Positions 52,443 to 60,982 of a stretch of DNA of 64,000 nt are shown piece after piece. The position numbers and the translations under genes are program-made. Source of the DNA: Bacillus sp. Marseille-P3661 (GTDB taxonomy: Bacteria > Bacillota > Bacilli > Bacillales > Bacillaceae_J); assembly GCF_900240995.1 (NCBI RefSeq), contig NZ_LT965958.1, positions 34,758 to 98,757 of the forward strand, given 5' to 3'. Numbering within the stretch: the stretch's first letter is position 1; each line of letters opens with the position of its first letter. A model generated the notes under the pieces. The model did not search any database and was not told the origin of the DNA. It saw nothing but the letters and a program-made list of their open reading frames with translations.

Positions 52443-53468
52443 ATGAAAAAAAGAATTTGGTTTAACCGTTGGTTTTCCACTGTTTATCATTATATTAAAA
52501 TGATCAAAGAAAATCCGGACCAAATTGAATTTGAGATCTATGGAACACACCCAAATCCAAAAAGTGTATATTTTCTGCTATGCGATCATTCAGAGCAGGA
52601 ACCTGTTTTAAATGTAGATGATTATATTCAATATTGCTTGGAATACTGCCGTAAAAACAAAATTGATATTTTTATTCCACAGTTCCGTTTAACAGAAATT
52701 ATGAAACATGAAAAAGAATTTAATAATATTGGAACTCAACTTTTAGGGCCGCCATCATATTTAGTTGAGCAAATTTCTGATAAAGGAAAACTATTTAAAC
52801 GATGTGAAAAGGACGCATTTGCGCCGCTGCCTGCGTATGAGGTTGTTAACAATGTTCACGACTTTGTAAATGCTTATCAAAATATCAAGAAGTTAGGATA
52901 TCAAGTTTGTTTTAAACCATGTAATGGGATTGGTGGAGCTGGCTTTCGAATACTAACTGAAGAACGTGTAACACTAGAAGGATTGATTGGGTACGTATCC
53001 AATCAAATATCCATTCATGATGTAACGGATATTTTAGCTGGCCATGAGACATTCGATGATTTAATGGTCATGGAGTATTTATCAGGGAATGAATATAGCA
53101 TTGATTGCTTAGCATATGACGGGGAGTTATTAGCTGCTGTTCCTAGAAAAAAAGAATTTGGAAGAATTCGGATGCTTGAAGGGAAACAAGAGTTGCTGGA
53201 GATTGCTAAAAAGGTAAATGACACCTTTAAGATTCCGTATATATATAATATCCAAATTAGATATAATCAAGGAAGTCCTAAGTTACTAGAAATTAACCCA
53301 AGAATGTCCGGTGGTTTACATATTTCGTGTTTCTCAGGGATTAATTTCCCTTACTTGGCTTTGAAGCTATTGTTAACTGGGAAGGCAGAAGTTCCTAAGC
53401 CTATATTTGATATTGAAGCTACACATATTGAATATCCTTTAGAATTTAACAGAAAAATAGATCTGTAA
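52443..53468 (+). CDS. Stand-alone ATP-grasp family enzyme
   Basis: 341 aa from the ATG at 52443, because AAAAGGAG is 8 nt upstream (only 2 nt from the ATG two codons earlier). ATP-grasp landmarks: VCFKPCNGIGGAGFRIL (nucleotide lid and Lys), VMEYLSGNEYSIDCLAYDG, and LLEINPRMSGG (metal ligands). Carbamoyl-phosphate-synthase large-chain-like. Such enzymes ligate a carboxylate to an amine or thiol using ATP. Lone gene with no biosynthetic partners, so substrates are unknown. Confidence 0.82.
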   Translation: MKKRIWFNRWFSTVYHYIKMIKENPDQIEFEIYGTHPNPKSVYFLLCDHSEQEPVLNVDDYIQYCLEYCRKNKIDIFIPQFRLTEIMKHEKEFNNIGTQLLGPPSYLVEQISDKGKLFKRCEKDAFAPLPAYEVVNNVHDFVNAYQNIKKLGYQVCFKPCNGIGGAGFRILTEERVTLEGLIGYVSNQISIHDVTDILAGHETFDDLMVMEYLSGNEYSIDCLAYDGELLAAVPRKKEFGRIRMLEGKQELLEIAKKVNDTFKIPYIYNIQIRYNQGSPKLLEINPRMSGGLHISCFSGINFPYLALKLLLTGKAEVPKPIFDIEATHIEYPLEFNRKIDL

Positions 53469-53838
53469 TAGCATAGAGTGAATCAACGGGGACTTGAGCG
53501 GGGCAGAGTTTGAGTATTACTAGAAATTACTTATAATGTAAGTTAAAGATAATGAACGCAAGGCCATGAGTGTAATAAGGCAAAAAGCTTGGGGATTTCC
53601 CTAACAGGTTTACTTCAGAGGTACAAACATTGTAAAACACATAGGAAAGCGCACTTGAATTCACTTTATAATTCACAGTGCGTTTTTTATTGATTTATAA
53701 ACATTTTGGAGAATTTTAATAACTTATCGTCTCCTAATTCACATAGTAAATCACAGGGTATGAAATAAATATTGGAGGGTGCTTGATTTTGAGATTGAGT
53801 ATGTAGATTATAATTGAGTAACTAGAGTTATTAATATT

Positions 53839-54025
53839 AAGCGGAGATTTTTCGGTTAAACAGCAGGATAGAGCTTGGTTTGGGGTATATAAGCGGAGAT
53901 TTTCCGATTAAGCAAAGCAAAGGTACCCATTTTTACGTTTTTCGAGTAAATAGGCGGAATCTTTCCGTCTATTTAAGCTATTTTCAGTGCCATTTCCTAA
54001 TTAAGCGAAATTTCTCCGCTTATAT
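53839..54025. repeat. AAGCGGAGATTTTCCG repeats
   Basis: Copies start at 53839 and 53891 (52 bp apart) and a variant at 53952 (AGGCGGAATCTTTCCG). An inverted copy spans 54001-54022. Each contains CGGA/TCCG arms. Also flanked by TTAA-type ends. Confidence 0.75.
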
Positions 54026-54097
54026 ATCAAACTCGCTTTAGCATCTAATGAAATTGGACAACTTACGGATGGTTTCGGGGGAAAATGAAAAGTAAAA

Positions 54098-54132
54098 AGG
54101 GATTAGAGATATTGCATCTCTAATCCTTTTTA
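54098..54132. terminator. Strong bidirectional terminator
   Basis: GGATTAGAGAT/ATCTCTAATCC stem (54101-54127) with A-run before and T-run after, active on either strand. It lies about 95 nt beyond the htpG stop. Confidence 0.88.
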
Positions 54133-54225
54133 CTGTGAAGTTTATGTGATTTGCTATTTGATTCGGTCTGCGATTTACCGTTTTGCACCTCACAAGTAAA
54201 CCCGTTGGGATTTCCCCAAGCTTTT

Positions 54226-56103
54226 TTACACCATTATTTTACATACATCATTTGTGAATTCAACTGGATCTTCGATTGGTAAACCTTCGATTAATAATGC
54301 TTGGCTATATAGAAGGTTTGTGTAAAGATTTAATTTTTCTTTATCTGTTTCGAACGAAGACTTTAGTGATTTAAAAACATCATGGTTTACATTGATTTCA
54401 AGGATTTTATCAGCTTTAATATTTTGATTATCAGGCATCGCTTGAAGTATTTTTTCCATCTCGATTGTTACTTCGCCTTCAGTTGATAAACATACAGGAT
54501 GTGATCTTAAGCGTTTCGATGCTTTTACGTCCTTAACCTTACCTGCTAGTACCTCTTTCATATAGCCGAACAAATCCTTGTTTTCTTTTTCTTCTGTTTC
54601 AGTGCTGTTTTGGCTATCTTCTTCAATACCTAGATCACCGCTTGAAACGGATTTAAATTCTTTTTCTTTATAATTCATTAGCATTTTAATGGCAAATTCA
54701 TCGATATCATCGGTGAAGTATAGAATTTCATAGCCTTTTTCAGCAACTAATTCTGTTTGTGGCAGCTTTTCAATTCGTTCATTGGATTCACCAGCTGCAT
54801 AGTAAATATATTTTTGATCTTCAGGCATTCTTGATACGTATTCATCTAATGTAACAAGCTTCTTTTCCTTAGAAGAGTAGAACATTAATAAGTCTTGCAA
54901 GTCACTCTTATTAGCACCAAAATCACTATATACACCATACTTTAATTGTCTGCCAAATGATTGATAGAATTTCTCGTATTTGTCTCTTTCATCTTTTAGG
55001 AGACTTTGAAGCTGGCTTTTGATTTTATTTTTAATATTTTTTGCAATTAATTTTAATTGGCGATCATGCTGTAAGATTTCTCTTGAGATATTAAGAGATA
55101 GATCCTCTGAATCAACCATTCCTTTAACAAAGCTAAAGTAGTCAGGTAACAGATCTGCGCATTTTTCCATAATTAAAACGCCACTTGAGTATAGCTCTAA
55201 GCCTTTTTCAAATTCCTTAGAATAATAGTCAAATGGTATAGTTTCAGGAATAAACAAAATTGCATTATATCGTACCGCACCATCTACGCTAATATGAATA
55301 TGCTTAAGCGGTTTGTCGAACCCATAACGTTTTTCGTTATAAAAGTTCTCATAATCTTCATCCGTAAGCTCGTTTTTATTCTTTCTCCAAATTGGTACCA
55401 TGCTATTGACGATTTGTTCTTCTTTTACATCCTCAAATTCATTCTCACTGTCTTCTTTAGGACGGCTTACTGTTGTGTCCATTTTAATTGGATAGCGAAT
55501 AAAATCAGAGTATTTCTTTATGATTGCTTTTAAGCGATATTCTTGTAAAAACTCATCATAGTTTTCATCTTCTGTGTTTTCTTTAATTTTTAGAGTGATT
55601 TCGGTGCCTACAGTTTCTTTTTCGACAGGTTCCATCGTATATCCGTCTGCACCAGTAGATTCCCATTTATAGGCCTGTTCACTTCCGAAAGCTTTCGTAA
55701 CCACTGTGACGACATCCGCAACCATAAAGGCCGAATAAAAGCCGACCCCAAATTGTCCAATAATATCATGGCCATCTTTTAACTCATTTTCAGTTTTGAA
55801 TGCTAAAGAGCCACTTTTAGCAATAATTCCAAGATTTTTTTCTAGCTCTTCTTGGGTCATCCCAATACCAGTGTCGACAATTTGCAATGTTCGATTTTCT
55901 TTATCAGCGACTACTTTGATATAGTACTGTTCTTTTTCAAAATTAATAGAGTCGTCTGTTAGTGCTTTGTAATACATTTTATCAATGGCATCACTTGCGT
56001 TTGAAATTAACTCTCTTAAAAAGATTTCTTTGTGTGAATAAATAGAGTTAATCATCATTTCTAATAATCTTTTTGATTCAGCTTGAAACTCTTTTTTAGC
56101 CAT
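54226..56103 (-). CDS. htpG: Molecular chaperone HtpG (Hsp90)
   Basis: 625 aa from the ATG at 56103 (AAAGGAGCG upstream), against 626 in B. subtilis. GHKL ATPase N-terminus with [14 protein letters not shown], the DTGIGM nucleotide motif and [15 protein letters not shown]. Middle domain with catalytic Arg region ([10 protein letters not shown]), then a C-terminal dimerisation domain. ATP-dependent cytosolic chaperone of the general stress response. A CIRCE element lies about 100 nt upstream. Confidence 0.96.
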   Translation of the reverse strand: MAKKEFQAESKRLLEMMINSIYSHKEIFLRELISNASDAIDKMYYKALTDDSINFEKEQYYIKVVADKENRTLQIVDTGIGMTQEELEKNLGIIAKSGSLAFKTENELKDGHDIIGQFGVGFYSAFMVADVVTVVTKAFGSEQAYKWESTGADGYTMEPVEKETVGTEITLKIKENTEDENYDEFLQEYRLKAIIKKYSDFIRYPIKMDTTVSRPKEDSENEFEDVKEEQIVNSMVPIWRKNKNELTDEDYENFYNEKRYGFDKPLKHIHISVDGAVRYNAILFIPETIPFDYYSKEFEKGLELYSSGVLIMEKCADLLPDYFSFVKGMVDSEDLSLNISREILQHDRQLKLIAKNIKNKIKSQLQSLLKDERDKYEKFYQSFGRQLKYGVYSDFGANKSDLQDLLMFYSSKEKKLVTLDEYVSRMPEDQKYIYYAAGESNERIEKLPQTELVAEKGYEILYFTDDIDEFAIKMLMNYKEKEFKSVSSGDLGIEEDSQNSTETEEKENKDLFGYMKEVLAGKVKDVKASKRLRSHPVCLSTEGEVTIEMEKILQAMPDNQNIKADKILEINVNHDVFKSLKSSFETDKEKLNLYTNLLYSQALLIEGLPIEDPVEFTNDVCKIMV

Positions 56104-56198
56104 ATCATAACTCGCTCCTTTCAAAATAACCTCATAAATTAAATGATTATATATGTAGTAAAAATAAGTGCATTGCTCTGTGAGCAATAGGTGCTGGT

Positions 56199-56225
56199 CT
56201 AGCACTCTGGCTGAGTGAGTGCTAA
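56199..56225. promoter_or_regulatory. CIRCE operator (HrcA) upstream of htpG
   Basis: CTAGCACTC, nine bases, GAGTGCTAA: the 9-9-9 CIRCE consensus with one mismatch (first T is C). It lies 96-122 nt before the htpG ATG, within the expected promoter region, and predicts HrcA repression. Confidence 0.92.
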
Positions 56226-56277
56226 CACAAAATAAATACCATAAAATTAACTTTGTGTCAACAACTCAGTGGTTTTC

Positions 56278-56304
56278 TTCGACCAGTGCCTGGCACTTGT
56301 CGAA
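56278..56304. other. 27-bp palindromic hairpin
   Basis: TTCGAC-C-AGTGCC then GGCACT-T-GTCGAA, a nearly perfect inverted repeat with a single central base. It lies between the CIRCE element and the DUF3889 gene and has no T-run. Resembles a dispersed Bacillus hairpin repeat. Confidence 0.7.
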
Positions 56305-56381
56305 AACGGAATAAAATTTCAGTCACCAACCAACCTTCCTAGTGCATATGTTACAGTATCTTTCATACTGGAGGAATGACT

Positions 56382-57041
56382 ATGTCTAATTATTATGGAA
56401 ACCCGTATGTAAATGGCTATTATCAACATGTGCCATATTACCAACAACCTCAAGCATATCATCCATATTATAGAAGTCCAGCAATAAGCCCTTATTATTC
56501 TGATTATCGAATTACAGGTCAAGCGACTTGGACAGACGGGGGACAAGTTACAAAATGTAACATACCATGGTCGGATAATCAATATATGACAGCAGCAGTT
56601 GGTGAAAATACACCTTATCAGTGTGGGCAAACGCTTAAAATTCGAAACCTATCAGAACCTGGACAAAGAGAAATTCTCGTTGAAGTAGTTGACAGGGTAG
56701 CTGGTTATCCAGCAAATAGAATAAACTTACATCGTCGAGCATTTGAAGCGTTAGGGGCCAATGTTTCTCTCGGTGTGATCAACGTTGAAATTATTCCTAC
56801 ACCTGAGTTGGAACAAGAAAAATGGGGGAAATATTTATTAGCTGTTACGCAATCCGCTTATCCGGGTTATCGGGTAACAGATTATAAATCAGTTGGAAAA
56901 ACACAGATTTCGCCAACTCAAACTAGGGAAATCTTTGAATATATTTTACATTCTCAACAGGAACAAATTAAGATAAGAGGTACAGTTGTATATAATCCCA
57001 ATACAGACCGAGTGATCTCTTTCGATATCAAAGAAGTATAA
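56382..57041 (+). CDS. DPBB (RlpA-like)-DUF3889 protein with Tyr-rich N-terminus
   Basis: 219 aa from the ATG at 56382 (GGAGG 7 nt upstream; the ATG two codons earlier is 1 nt from it). Residues 1-50 are Tyr/Gln/Pro-rich (YYQHVPYYQQPQAYHPYY), then a double-psi beta-barrel (GQATWTDGGQVTKCNIPW to NVEII) and a C-terminal DUF3889-like domain (KYLLAVTQSAYPGYRVTDY). No signal peptide. Such proteins are frequent in Bacillus spores, and the Tyr-rich tail suggests coat crosslinking; this is inference. Confidence 0.72.
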   Translation: MSNYYGNPYVNGYYQHVPYYQQPQAYHPYYRSPAISPYYSDYRITGQATWTDGGQVTKCNIPWSDNQYMTAAVGENTPYQCGQTLKIRNLSEPGQREILVEVVDRVAGYPANRINLHRRAFEALGANVSLGVINVEIIPTPELEQEKWGKYLLAVTQSAYPGYRVTDYKSVGKTQISPTQTREIFEYILHSQQEQIKIRGTVVYNPNTDRVISFDIKEV

Positions 57042-57072
57042 CTGATTGGCTGGATTTATTATAATTTTGAAA

Positions 57073-57112
57073 TAAAAAAACCAATCCCCGTTGTTCGCTG
57101 GGATTGGTTTTT
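57073..57112. terminator. Bidirectional terminator
   Basis: CCAATCCC/GGGATTGG stem with A/T-runs on both sides, between convergent genes. Confidence 0.9.
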
Positions 57113-57123
57113 GCATGTGTTTT

Positions 57124-57411
57124 TTAATTAATAACAGCTATGATACCTTGATCATCATCTAGTACAAGCTGAATACCAGCAAACGGATCACGATTTAAAA
57201 ACTCTTCAAGCCACAATCGTAAGGCTTCAATCATATTTCCTGTAACTAGTACTTGTTTTTGCCCATTTGCAAATGTTTCTGCCGAAAAACCATACTCATC
57301 ATCATACATTAATTCAACTTCAACTTCTTCGGGCTTGATATGCTTTTTACGGGAAATATAAACGCAAATGGCATTGATAATATCTTGCTCAGGAATAACT
57401 AACCTCTCCAT
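57124..57411 (-). CDS. yxcD: YxcD-family protein (DUF2653)
   Basis: 95 aa. MERLVIPEQDIINAICVYIS, then PEEVEVELMYDDEYGFSAE, are the conserved family blocks. Cytosolic small alpha/beta protein, function unknown. Overlaps the upstream gene by 13 nt, so co-translated with it. Confident family match; no experimentally known role. Confidence 0.85.
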   Translation of the reverse strand: MERLVIPEQDIINAICVYISRKKHIKPEEVEVELMYDDEYGFSAETFANGQKQVLVTGNMIEALRLWLEEFLNRDPFAGIQLVLDDDQGIIAVIN

Positions 57412-57845
57412 GGATTCATATCCTCTTTTTTCTTTTTATCTTTGAAAAAGACGAAGATTTTACGAATTACTGAGATTAAAACAATGATGGCTAATACATT
57501 GATCATCAAACCTAAAATAGATCCAAGAATGCCCATGTTTGCAAACAAGCTACCAAATAGTAAGCCAGCAAGTCCACCTAACATTAAGCCTTTCATTAGG
57601 CCGCCTGACATAAAGCCACCTTTTGGATTAGTAGGTGTTGTTGTTGATTTATTGGTTGTTGTGTTGTCTTGTTTCTTTTGGAAAAAGGAATTATTATTGG
57701 TAGCTCCGTTGTTGCTGTTAAAGCTCTTTTTCCCCGATTTGTAGGATTTTGCTTCAACAGTCGTTGGTTGGTCTTGGAATAATGCATTACCAACAGGTGA
57801 AAAGAGTAAAGCTGTTGCAAGTAATACTGACATAAATTTTTTCAT
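57399..57845 (-). CDS. Secreted/membrane protein with Asn/Thr linker, partner of yxcD
   Basis: 148 aa from the ATG at 57845 (GGAGGAAAG upstream; an ATG five codons earlier lies at that site). Signal sequence (KKFMSVLLATALLFSPVGNA), an Asn/Thr/Gln-rich linker (about 40-70), a Gly-rich helix GGLMKGLMLGGLAGLLFGSLFA, a transmembrane helix, and a basic tail (FKDKKKKEDMNPWRG). Resembles Bacillus proteins annotated as Tim44-like, though the Tim44 domain is not evident. Function unknown. Confidence 0.65.
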   Translation of the reverse strand: MKKFMSVLLATALLFSPVGNALFQDQPTTVEAKSYKSGKKSFNSNNGATNNNSFFQKKQDNTTTNKSTTTPTNPKGGFMSGGLMKGLMLGGLAGLLFGSLFANMGILGSILGLMINVLAIIVLISVIRKIFVFFKDKKKKEDMNPWRG

Positions 57846-58003
57846 TTTACTTTCCTCCATGAATGTGCTTGTTTTTTGTTGTAATTTATTTCTATTTTAT
57901 CTGAAATTTATAATTACATCACCCTTTAAAATTAATTTATTTTATATACGTTTCAATATAAGAGGAGGTTTCATCTATTTTAGTATTTTTTTCAGTTAAG
58001 ATG

Positions 58004-58043
58004 AGAAAAAATACGCGCACCATTTGTAAAAGTAGTGGTGCGC
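58004..58043 (-). terminator. Terminator of the polysaccharide deacetylase gene
   Basis: GCGCACCA/TGGTGCGC stem (58015-58043), T-run on the minus strand (complement of GAGAAAAAAT). Confidence 0.85.
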
Positions 58044-58062
58044 TTCATTAATTAAGATTATT

Positions 58063-59151
58063 TCATTGATTATTTGCTAGTAAAGTTTGTATAGTAACAA
58101 ACTTGTAGCCTTTTGCATGTAAGTTATCTATGATTTGTGGCAGGGCTTCAACAGATCCGTCTAGCAAGAGACCTTCTTGGAAATTGTGTTGGAGGATAAT
58201 ACCACCTGGTGTAAGTTGTCTCTCAACAATTTGTAATATTTGTTCAGAGGATAATCCGCTCCAATCCATTGTATCGACAGACCACATGATATTGCGTAAT
58301 CCAAGTCTATTTATCATAGCAACATCTGCTTTTGTCACCGATCCATAAGGCGGCCTAAGAAGATCTGGTTTAATTCCAAGATTATACTGAATTTCAGCTA
58401 ATGTTGATTCTAGTTCTTTTCTGACTGTAGCTGACCATTCGTTGCTTAAGTTAGGATGTGTATAACTATGATTTCCAATTGCATGTCCTTCATTAACGAT
58501 TCGTTGCATGATCTTTGGATAGGCTTTCACTTGCTGACCCATTACGAAAAAAGTAGCAGGAACACCCTTTTCTTTCAAGATATCTAGAATTTGAGGTGTG
58601 TAGTGGTTTTCGGGTCCATCATCAAATGTTAAAGCCACTAGTTTTTTATTAGTGTTAATATTTCTAATCGAATTAAATTTTACATCTAAGTGTGTTGTTA
58701 TATATGTACGATCGCTAGTCGTATCATATTTTACATCCATATTTAATTTTTTTACAACATCAATTAATGGTACAAAAACCTCGTTTTGAAATTTAATGGC
58801 TTTTGTTGTAAGAACTCCTCTTTCCCATGTTCCAGTTCGAGGATTAAAGTCATCAGTGAATTTTTTTCCAATGGGGACTGCGAACATTTTATCTTTTGCA
58901 TTAAAAACAACAGATTGATATTCGTTATTCCAGTCGACAAACGTCCCGGTATGCTTGAGGAAGAGGGCAGGTACTAGTAAATGTCCTTCTCTCATAATAA
59001 ACTTTGTGTCAAACGGTTCACCATCTATAAAAATGGGGGCTTCTGCTAGCTGTGATTCTTGTGCGAAGCTGCTAATAGGAATGAGGCAACAAAATATAAT
59101 GCTTACTATTAAATTTAGAGTTATGATTTTTTTAAAATCAACTTTTCTCAT
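58063..59151 (-). CDS. Secreted polysaccharide deacetylase (NodB) with copper-amine-oxidase-like N-terminal domain
   Basis: 362 aa from the ATG at 59151 (TTGGAGATG 7 nt upstream; a longer frame adds 23 residues). Signal peptide ending near FAQ. Stalk domain (about 30-140) with the copper-amine-oxidase N-terminal-like motif (IFIDGEPFDTKFIMREGHLLVP). NodB domain with TFDDGP, HSYTHPNLS, RPPYGS, MDWSG and late LQHNF. It removes acetyl groups from cell-wall or exo-polysaccharide sugars. Monocistronic. Confidence 0.9.
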   Translation of the reverse strand: MRKVDFKKIITLNLIVSIIFCCLIPISSFAQESQLAEAPIFIDGEPFDTKFIMREGHLLVPALFLKHTGTFVDWNNEYQSVVFNAKDKMFAVPIGKKFTDDFNPRTGTWERGVLTTKAIKFQNEVFVPLIDVVKKLNMDVKYDTTSDRTYITTHLDVKFNSIRNINTNKKLVALTFDDGPENHYTPQILDILKEKGVPATFFVMGQQVKAYPKIMQRIVNEGHAIGNHSYTHPNLSNEWSATVRKELESTLAEIQYNLGIKPDLLRPPYGSVTKADVAMINRLGLRNIMWSVDTMDWSGLSSEQILQIVERQLTPGGIILQHNFQEGLLLDGSVEALPQIIDNLHAKGYKFVTIQTLLANNQ

Positions 59152-59314
59152 AAATTCATCTCCAATTTTATTTGTAGATTTGATACAATTAGCTTCTGCT
59201 TTATAAAAAAATTTATCCATTAAATCAACTTCTGTATGGATGGAATAGTACTGAAAAAGAGTTCGTTTTTTACAAACAAGAAATGCAGCAAAATTTTGCG
59301 ATGGGGGCTAAACG

Positions 59315-60502
59315 TTGATTAAGCATGTTTTATTATTACTAGGAGGAATCCTTTCTTTAGTCATTGCGATGGGAATTGGCAGATTTGCTTATACACCGAT
59401 TCTTCCACATATGCCTATTTCAAATGTAGTTGCTGGTTTATTGGCCACAACTAATTATGCAGGTTATTTACTCGGAGCTACTTTAACGGGAATTATTCCT
59501 TTTAAGCAGCGCAGAACGTTTTACTTACGAATTTCCATAGTAATAAGCCTTCTAACAACAGCGGCTATGGGTCTCATTCACGTACAACTAGTTTGGTATA
59601 TTCTTCGGTTTATTTCTGGCATTTCTAGTGCGTTTGTCTTCGTTTTATCTGCGAGCATTATGCTTGATCAGCTAGCTAAAAGAGGTAAAACCAATTGGTC
59701 AGGTTTTTATTACGGCGGAGTCGGCTTTGGTATATTTTTAACAGGAGTATTAGTTCCTGAATTAATTGATCATTTTAATTGGGAAGGTGCATGGCTTGGT
59801 TTAGCTGTCTTAAGTGTAGCTTTTAGTGCAGTGGTCTGGATTTGGTTAAAAGATGATCACTATTATAATGAACGGGGCGCTAACAAGGAACAAGCCAGAC
59901 AAGTTCCTCCTCAAAAATGGATCCTTTGGTTAACAATTGCTTATGGATTAGAGGGCTTCGGTTATATCATAACCGGAACATTTATCGTATTAATTGCTGA
60001 CAGTATTCCAGACTTTAATGGAAATGCAACAATAGTTTGGCTTGTAGTCGGTTTAGCAGCTATTCCTTCTTGTATCATTTGGTCCACACTTGCAAATAAG
60101 TGGGGATTTGTTAAATCATTAATAGTGGCAATGGTATTACAAGCTATTGGTATTGTATTTCCTGTATTTTTAATGTCAAAAACAGGTTTGGTTATTAGTG
60201 CTATTTTATTTGGTGCTACATTTATGGGGATTACTGCAATCGTAACAACATTAGCCAGGCATATGTATCCGGCTAATAGTAGTAGGGTCATTGGTTCGTT
60301 AACTGCTGTTTATGCAGTTGGCCAAATGATAGGACCGACCATTGCTGGGTTACTAGCAGCAATTACAAATAACTTTGATGGAGCGCTGCTTTTTGCTGCT
60401 AGCGTAATACTGCTTGGTTCAGTATTGCTAGTAAATGGCATTCATTTTGAAAGAAAAACAACTTCAAATATTTGCCAAACGGAGATGAATGCTAGACTAT
60501 AA
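59315..60502 (+). CDS. YbfB/YjiJ-type MFS transporter
   Basis: 395 aa, 12 transmembrane helices. The N-terminal IAMGIGRFAYTPILPHM is the YbfB signature. Substrate unknown. TTG start with GGGGG 8 nt upstream. Monocistronic with a strong terminator. Confidence 0.85.
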   Translation: MIKHVLLLLGGILSLVIAMGIGRFAYTPILPHMPISNVVAGLLATTNYAGYLLGATLTGIIPFKQRRTFYLRISIVISLLTTAAMGLIHVQLVWYILRFISGISSAFVFVLSASIMLDQLAKRGKTNWSGFYYGGVGFGIFLTGVLVPELIDHFNWEGAWLGLAVLSVAFSAVVWIWLKDDHYYNERGANKEQARQVPPQKWILWLTIAYGLEGFGYIITGTFIVLIADSIPDFNGNATIVWLVVGLAAIPSCIIWSTLANKWGFVKSLIVAMVLQAIGIVFPVFLMSKTGLVISAILFGATFMGITAIVTTLARHMYPANSSRVIGSLTAVYAVGQMIGPTIAGLLAAITNNFDGALLFAASVILLGSVLLVNGIHFERKTTSNICQTEMNARL

Positions 60503-60520
60503 GAGTCATAACGGGAAGTA

Positions 60521-60548
60521 AGAGTGTCTGCCTTGGCACTCTTTTTTT
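60521..60548 (+). terminator. Terminator after the YbfB-like gene
   Basis: AGAGTG/CACTCT stem followed by seven Ts. Confidence 0.88.
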
Positions 60549-60850
60549 ATTTGTGTATTTATGAAAAAAAAGTTGGAAAAGTCCTTAAAAATTAGAATTT
60601 TGGAAAGCGATTTCATTTTTTGGATAAAACCATTTTCATAGCTGTTCACAAAATGATCATAAAAAAAGAGAATAAATACCCAGTAATTGTTACATTTGTA
60701 ATAATACAGTGATTTTTTCTTCAAATAATTTTACATTCCTCGCATTTATTCCTACCTTAGCATCCGCCTTTATTCCTGTTAATTATTATGAATCCGAGAG
60801 TTTTATAGTCATAATTTAATAGCTAGGTTTTGGCTTGGATAGTGGTCAAA

Positions 60851-60879
60851 TTGACTTAACAACATACCTATGATAAAAA
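60851..60879 (+). promoter_or_regulatory. Sigma-A promoter before the VWA lipoprotein gene
   Basis: TTGACT, a 17-nt spacer and TAAAAA, with an extended -10 TG (60871). It lies in the otherwise empty 60503-60982 region. Confidence 0.6.
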
Positions 60880-60887
60880 TTTTATAG

Positions 60888-60916
60888 TATTTACAGAGTG
60901 GCATTTCCTGTAAATA
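60888..60916. promoter_or_regulatory. Perfect 9-11-9 dyad in the leader
   Basis: TATTTACAG, 11 bases, CTGTAAATA, just downstream of the promoter -10. Half-site centres are 20 bp apart, about two helical turns. Candidate repressor operator or leader hairpin. Confidence 0.6.
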
Positions 60917-60982
60917 GAGGGATTTCAAAGTATCTTTTTAGCTTTGAAAAAGTTCTAAAAATGAAACAAGGAGAGCTCATGT

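Larger units (their letters stand above)
53469..54225. other. Gene-free region with repeats and a long inverted repeat
   Basis: 757 bp without a credible gene. It contains: a left arm at about 53580-53630 (AAAAAGCTTGGGGATTTCCC ... GGTTTACTT ... GAGGT) that matches the reverse complement of 54185-54228 near the htpG end; a GCGCACTT/AAGTGCGC-like hairpin near 53650-53680 with a T-run (GTGCGTTTTTT); AAGCGGAG repeats at 53839, 53891 and 53952 plus an inverted copy at 54000-54022; and a terminator at 54101-54132. Confidence 0.7.

Noticed and set aside
53580-54228. An insertion sequence or transposase remnant between the inverted arms
   Set aside because: No transposase frame or target duplication is visible; only the imperfect arms support it, so it was kept as a finding rather than a mobile element.
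56319-56630. 103-aa Cys/Ile-rich frame antisense to the DPBB-DUF3889 gene
   Set aside because: Shadow frame; overlaps the real gene's start and has no family resemblance.
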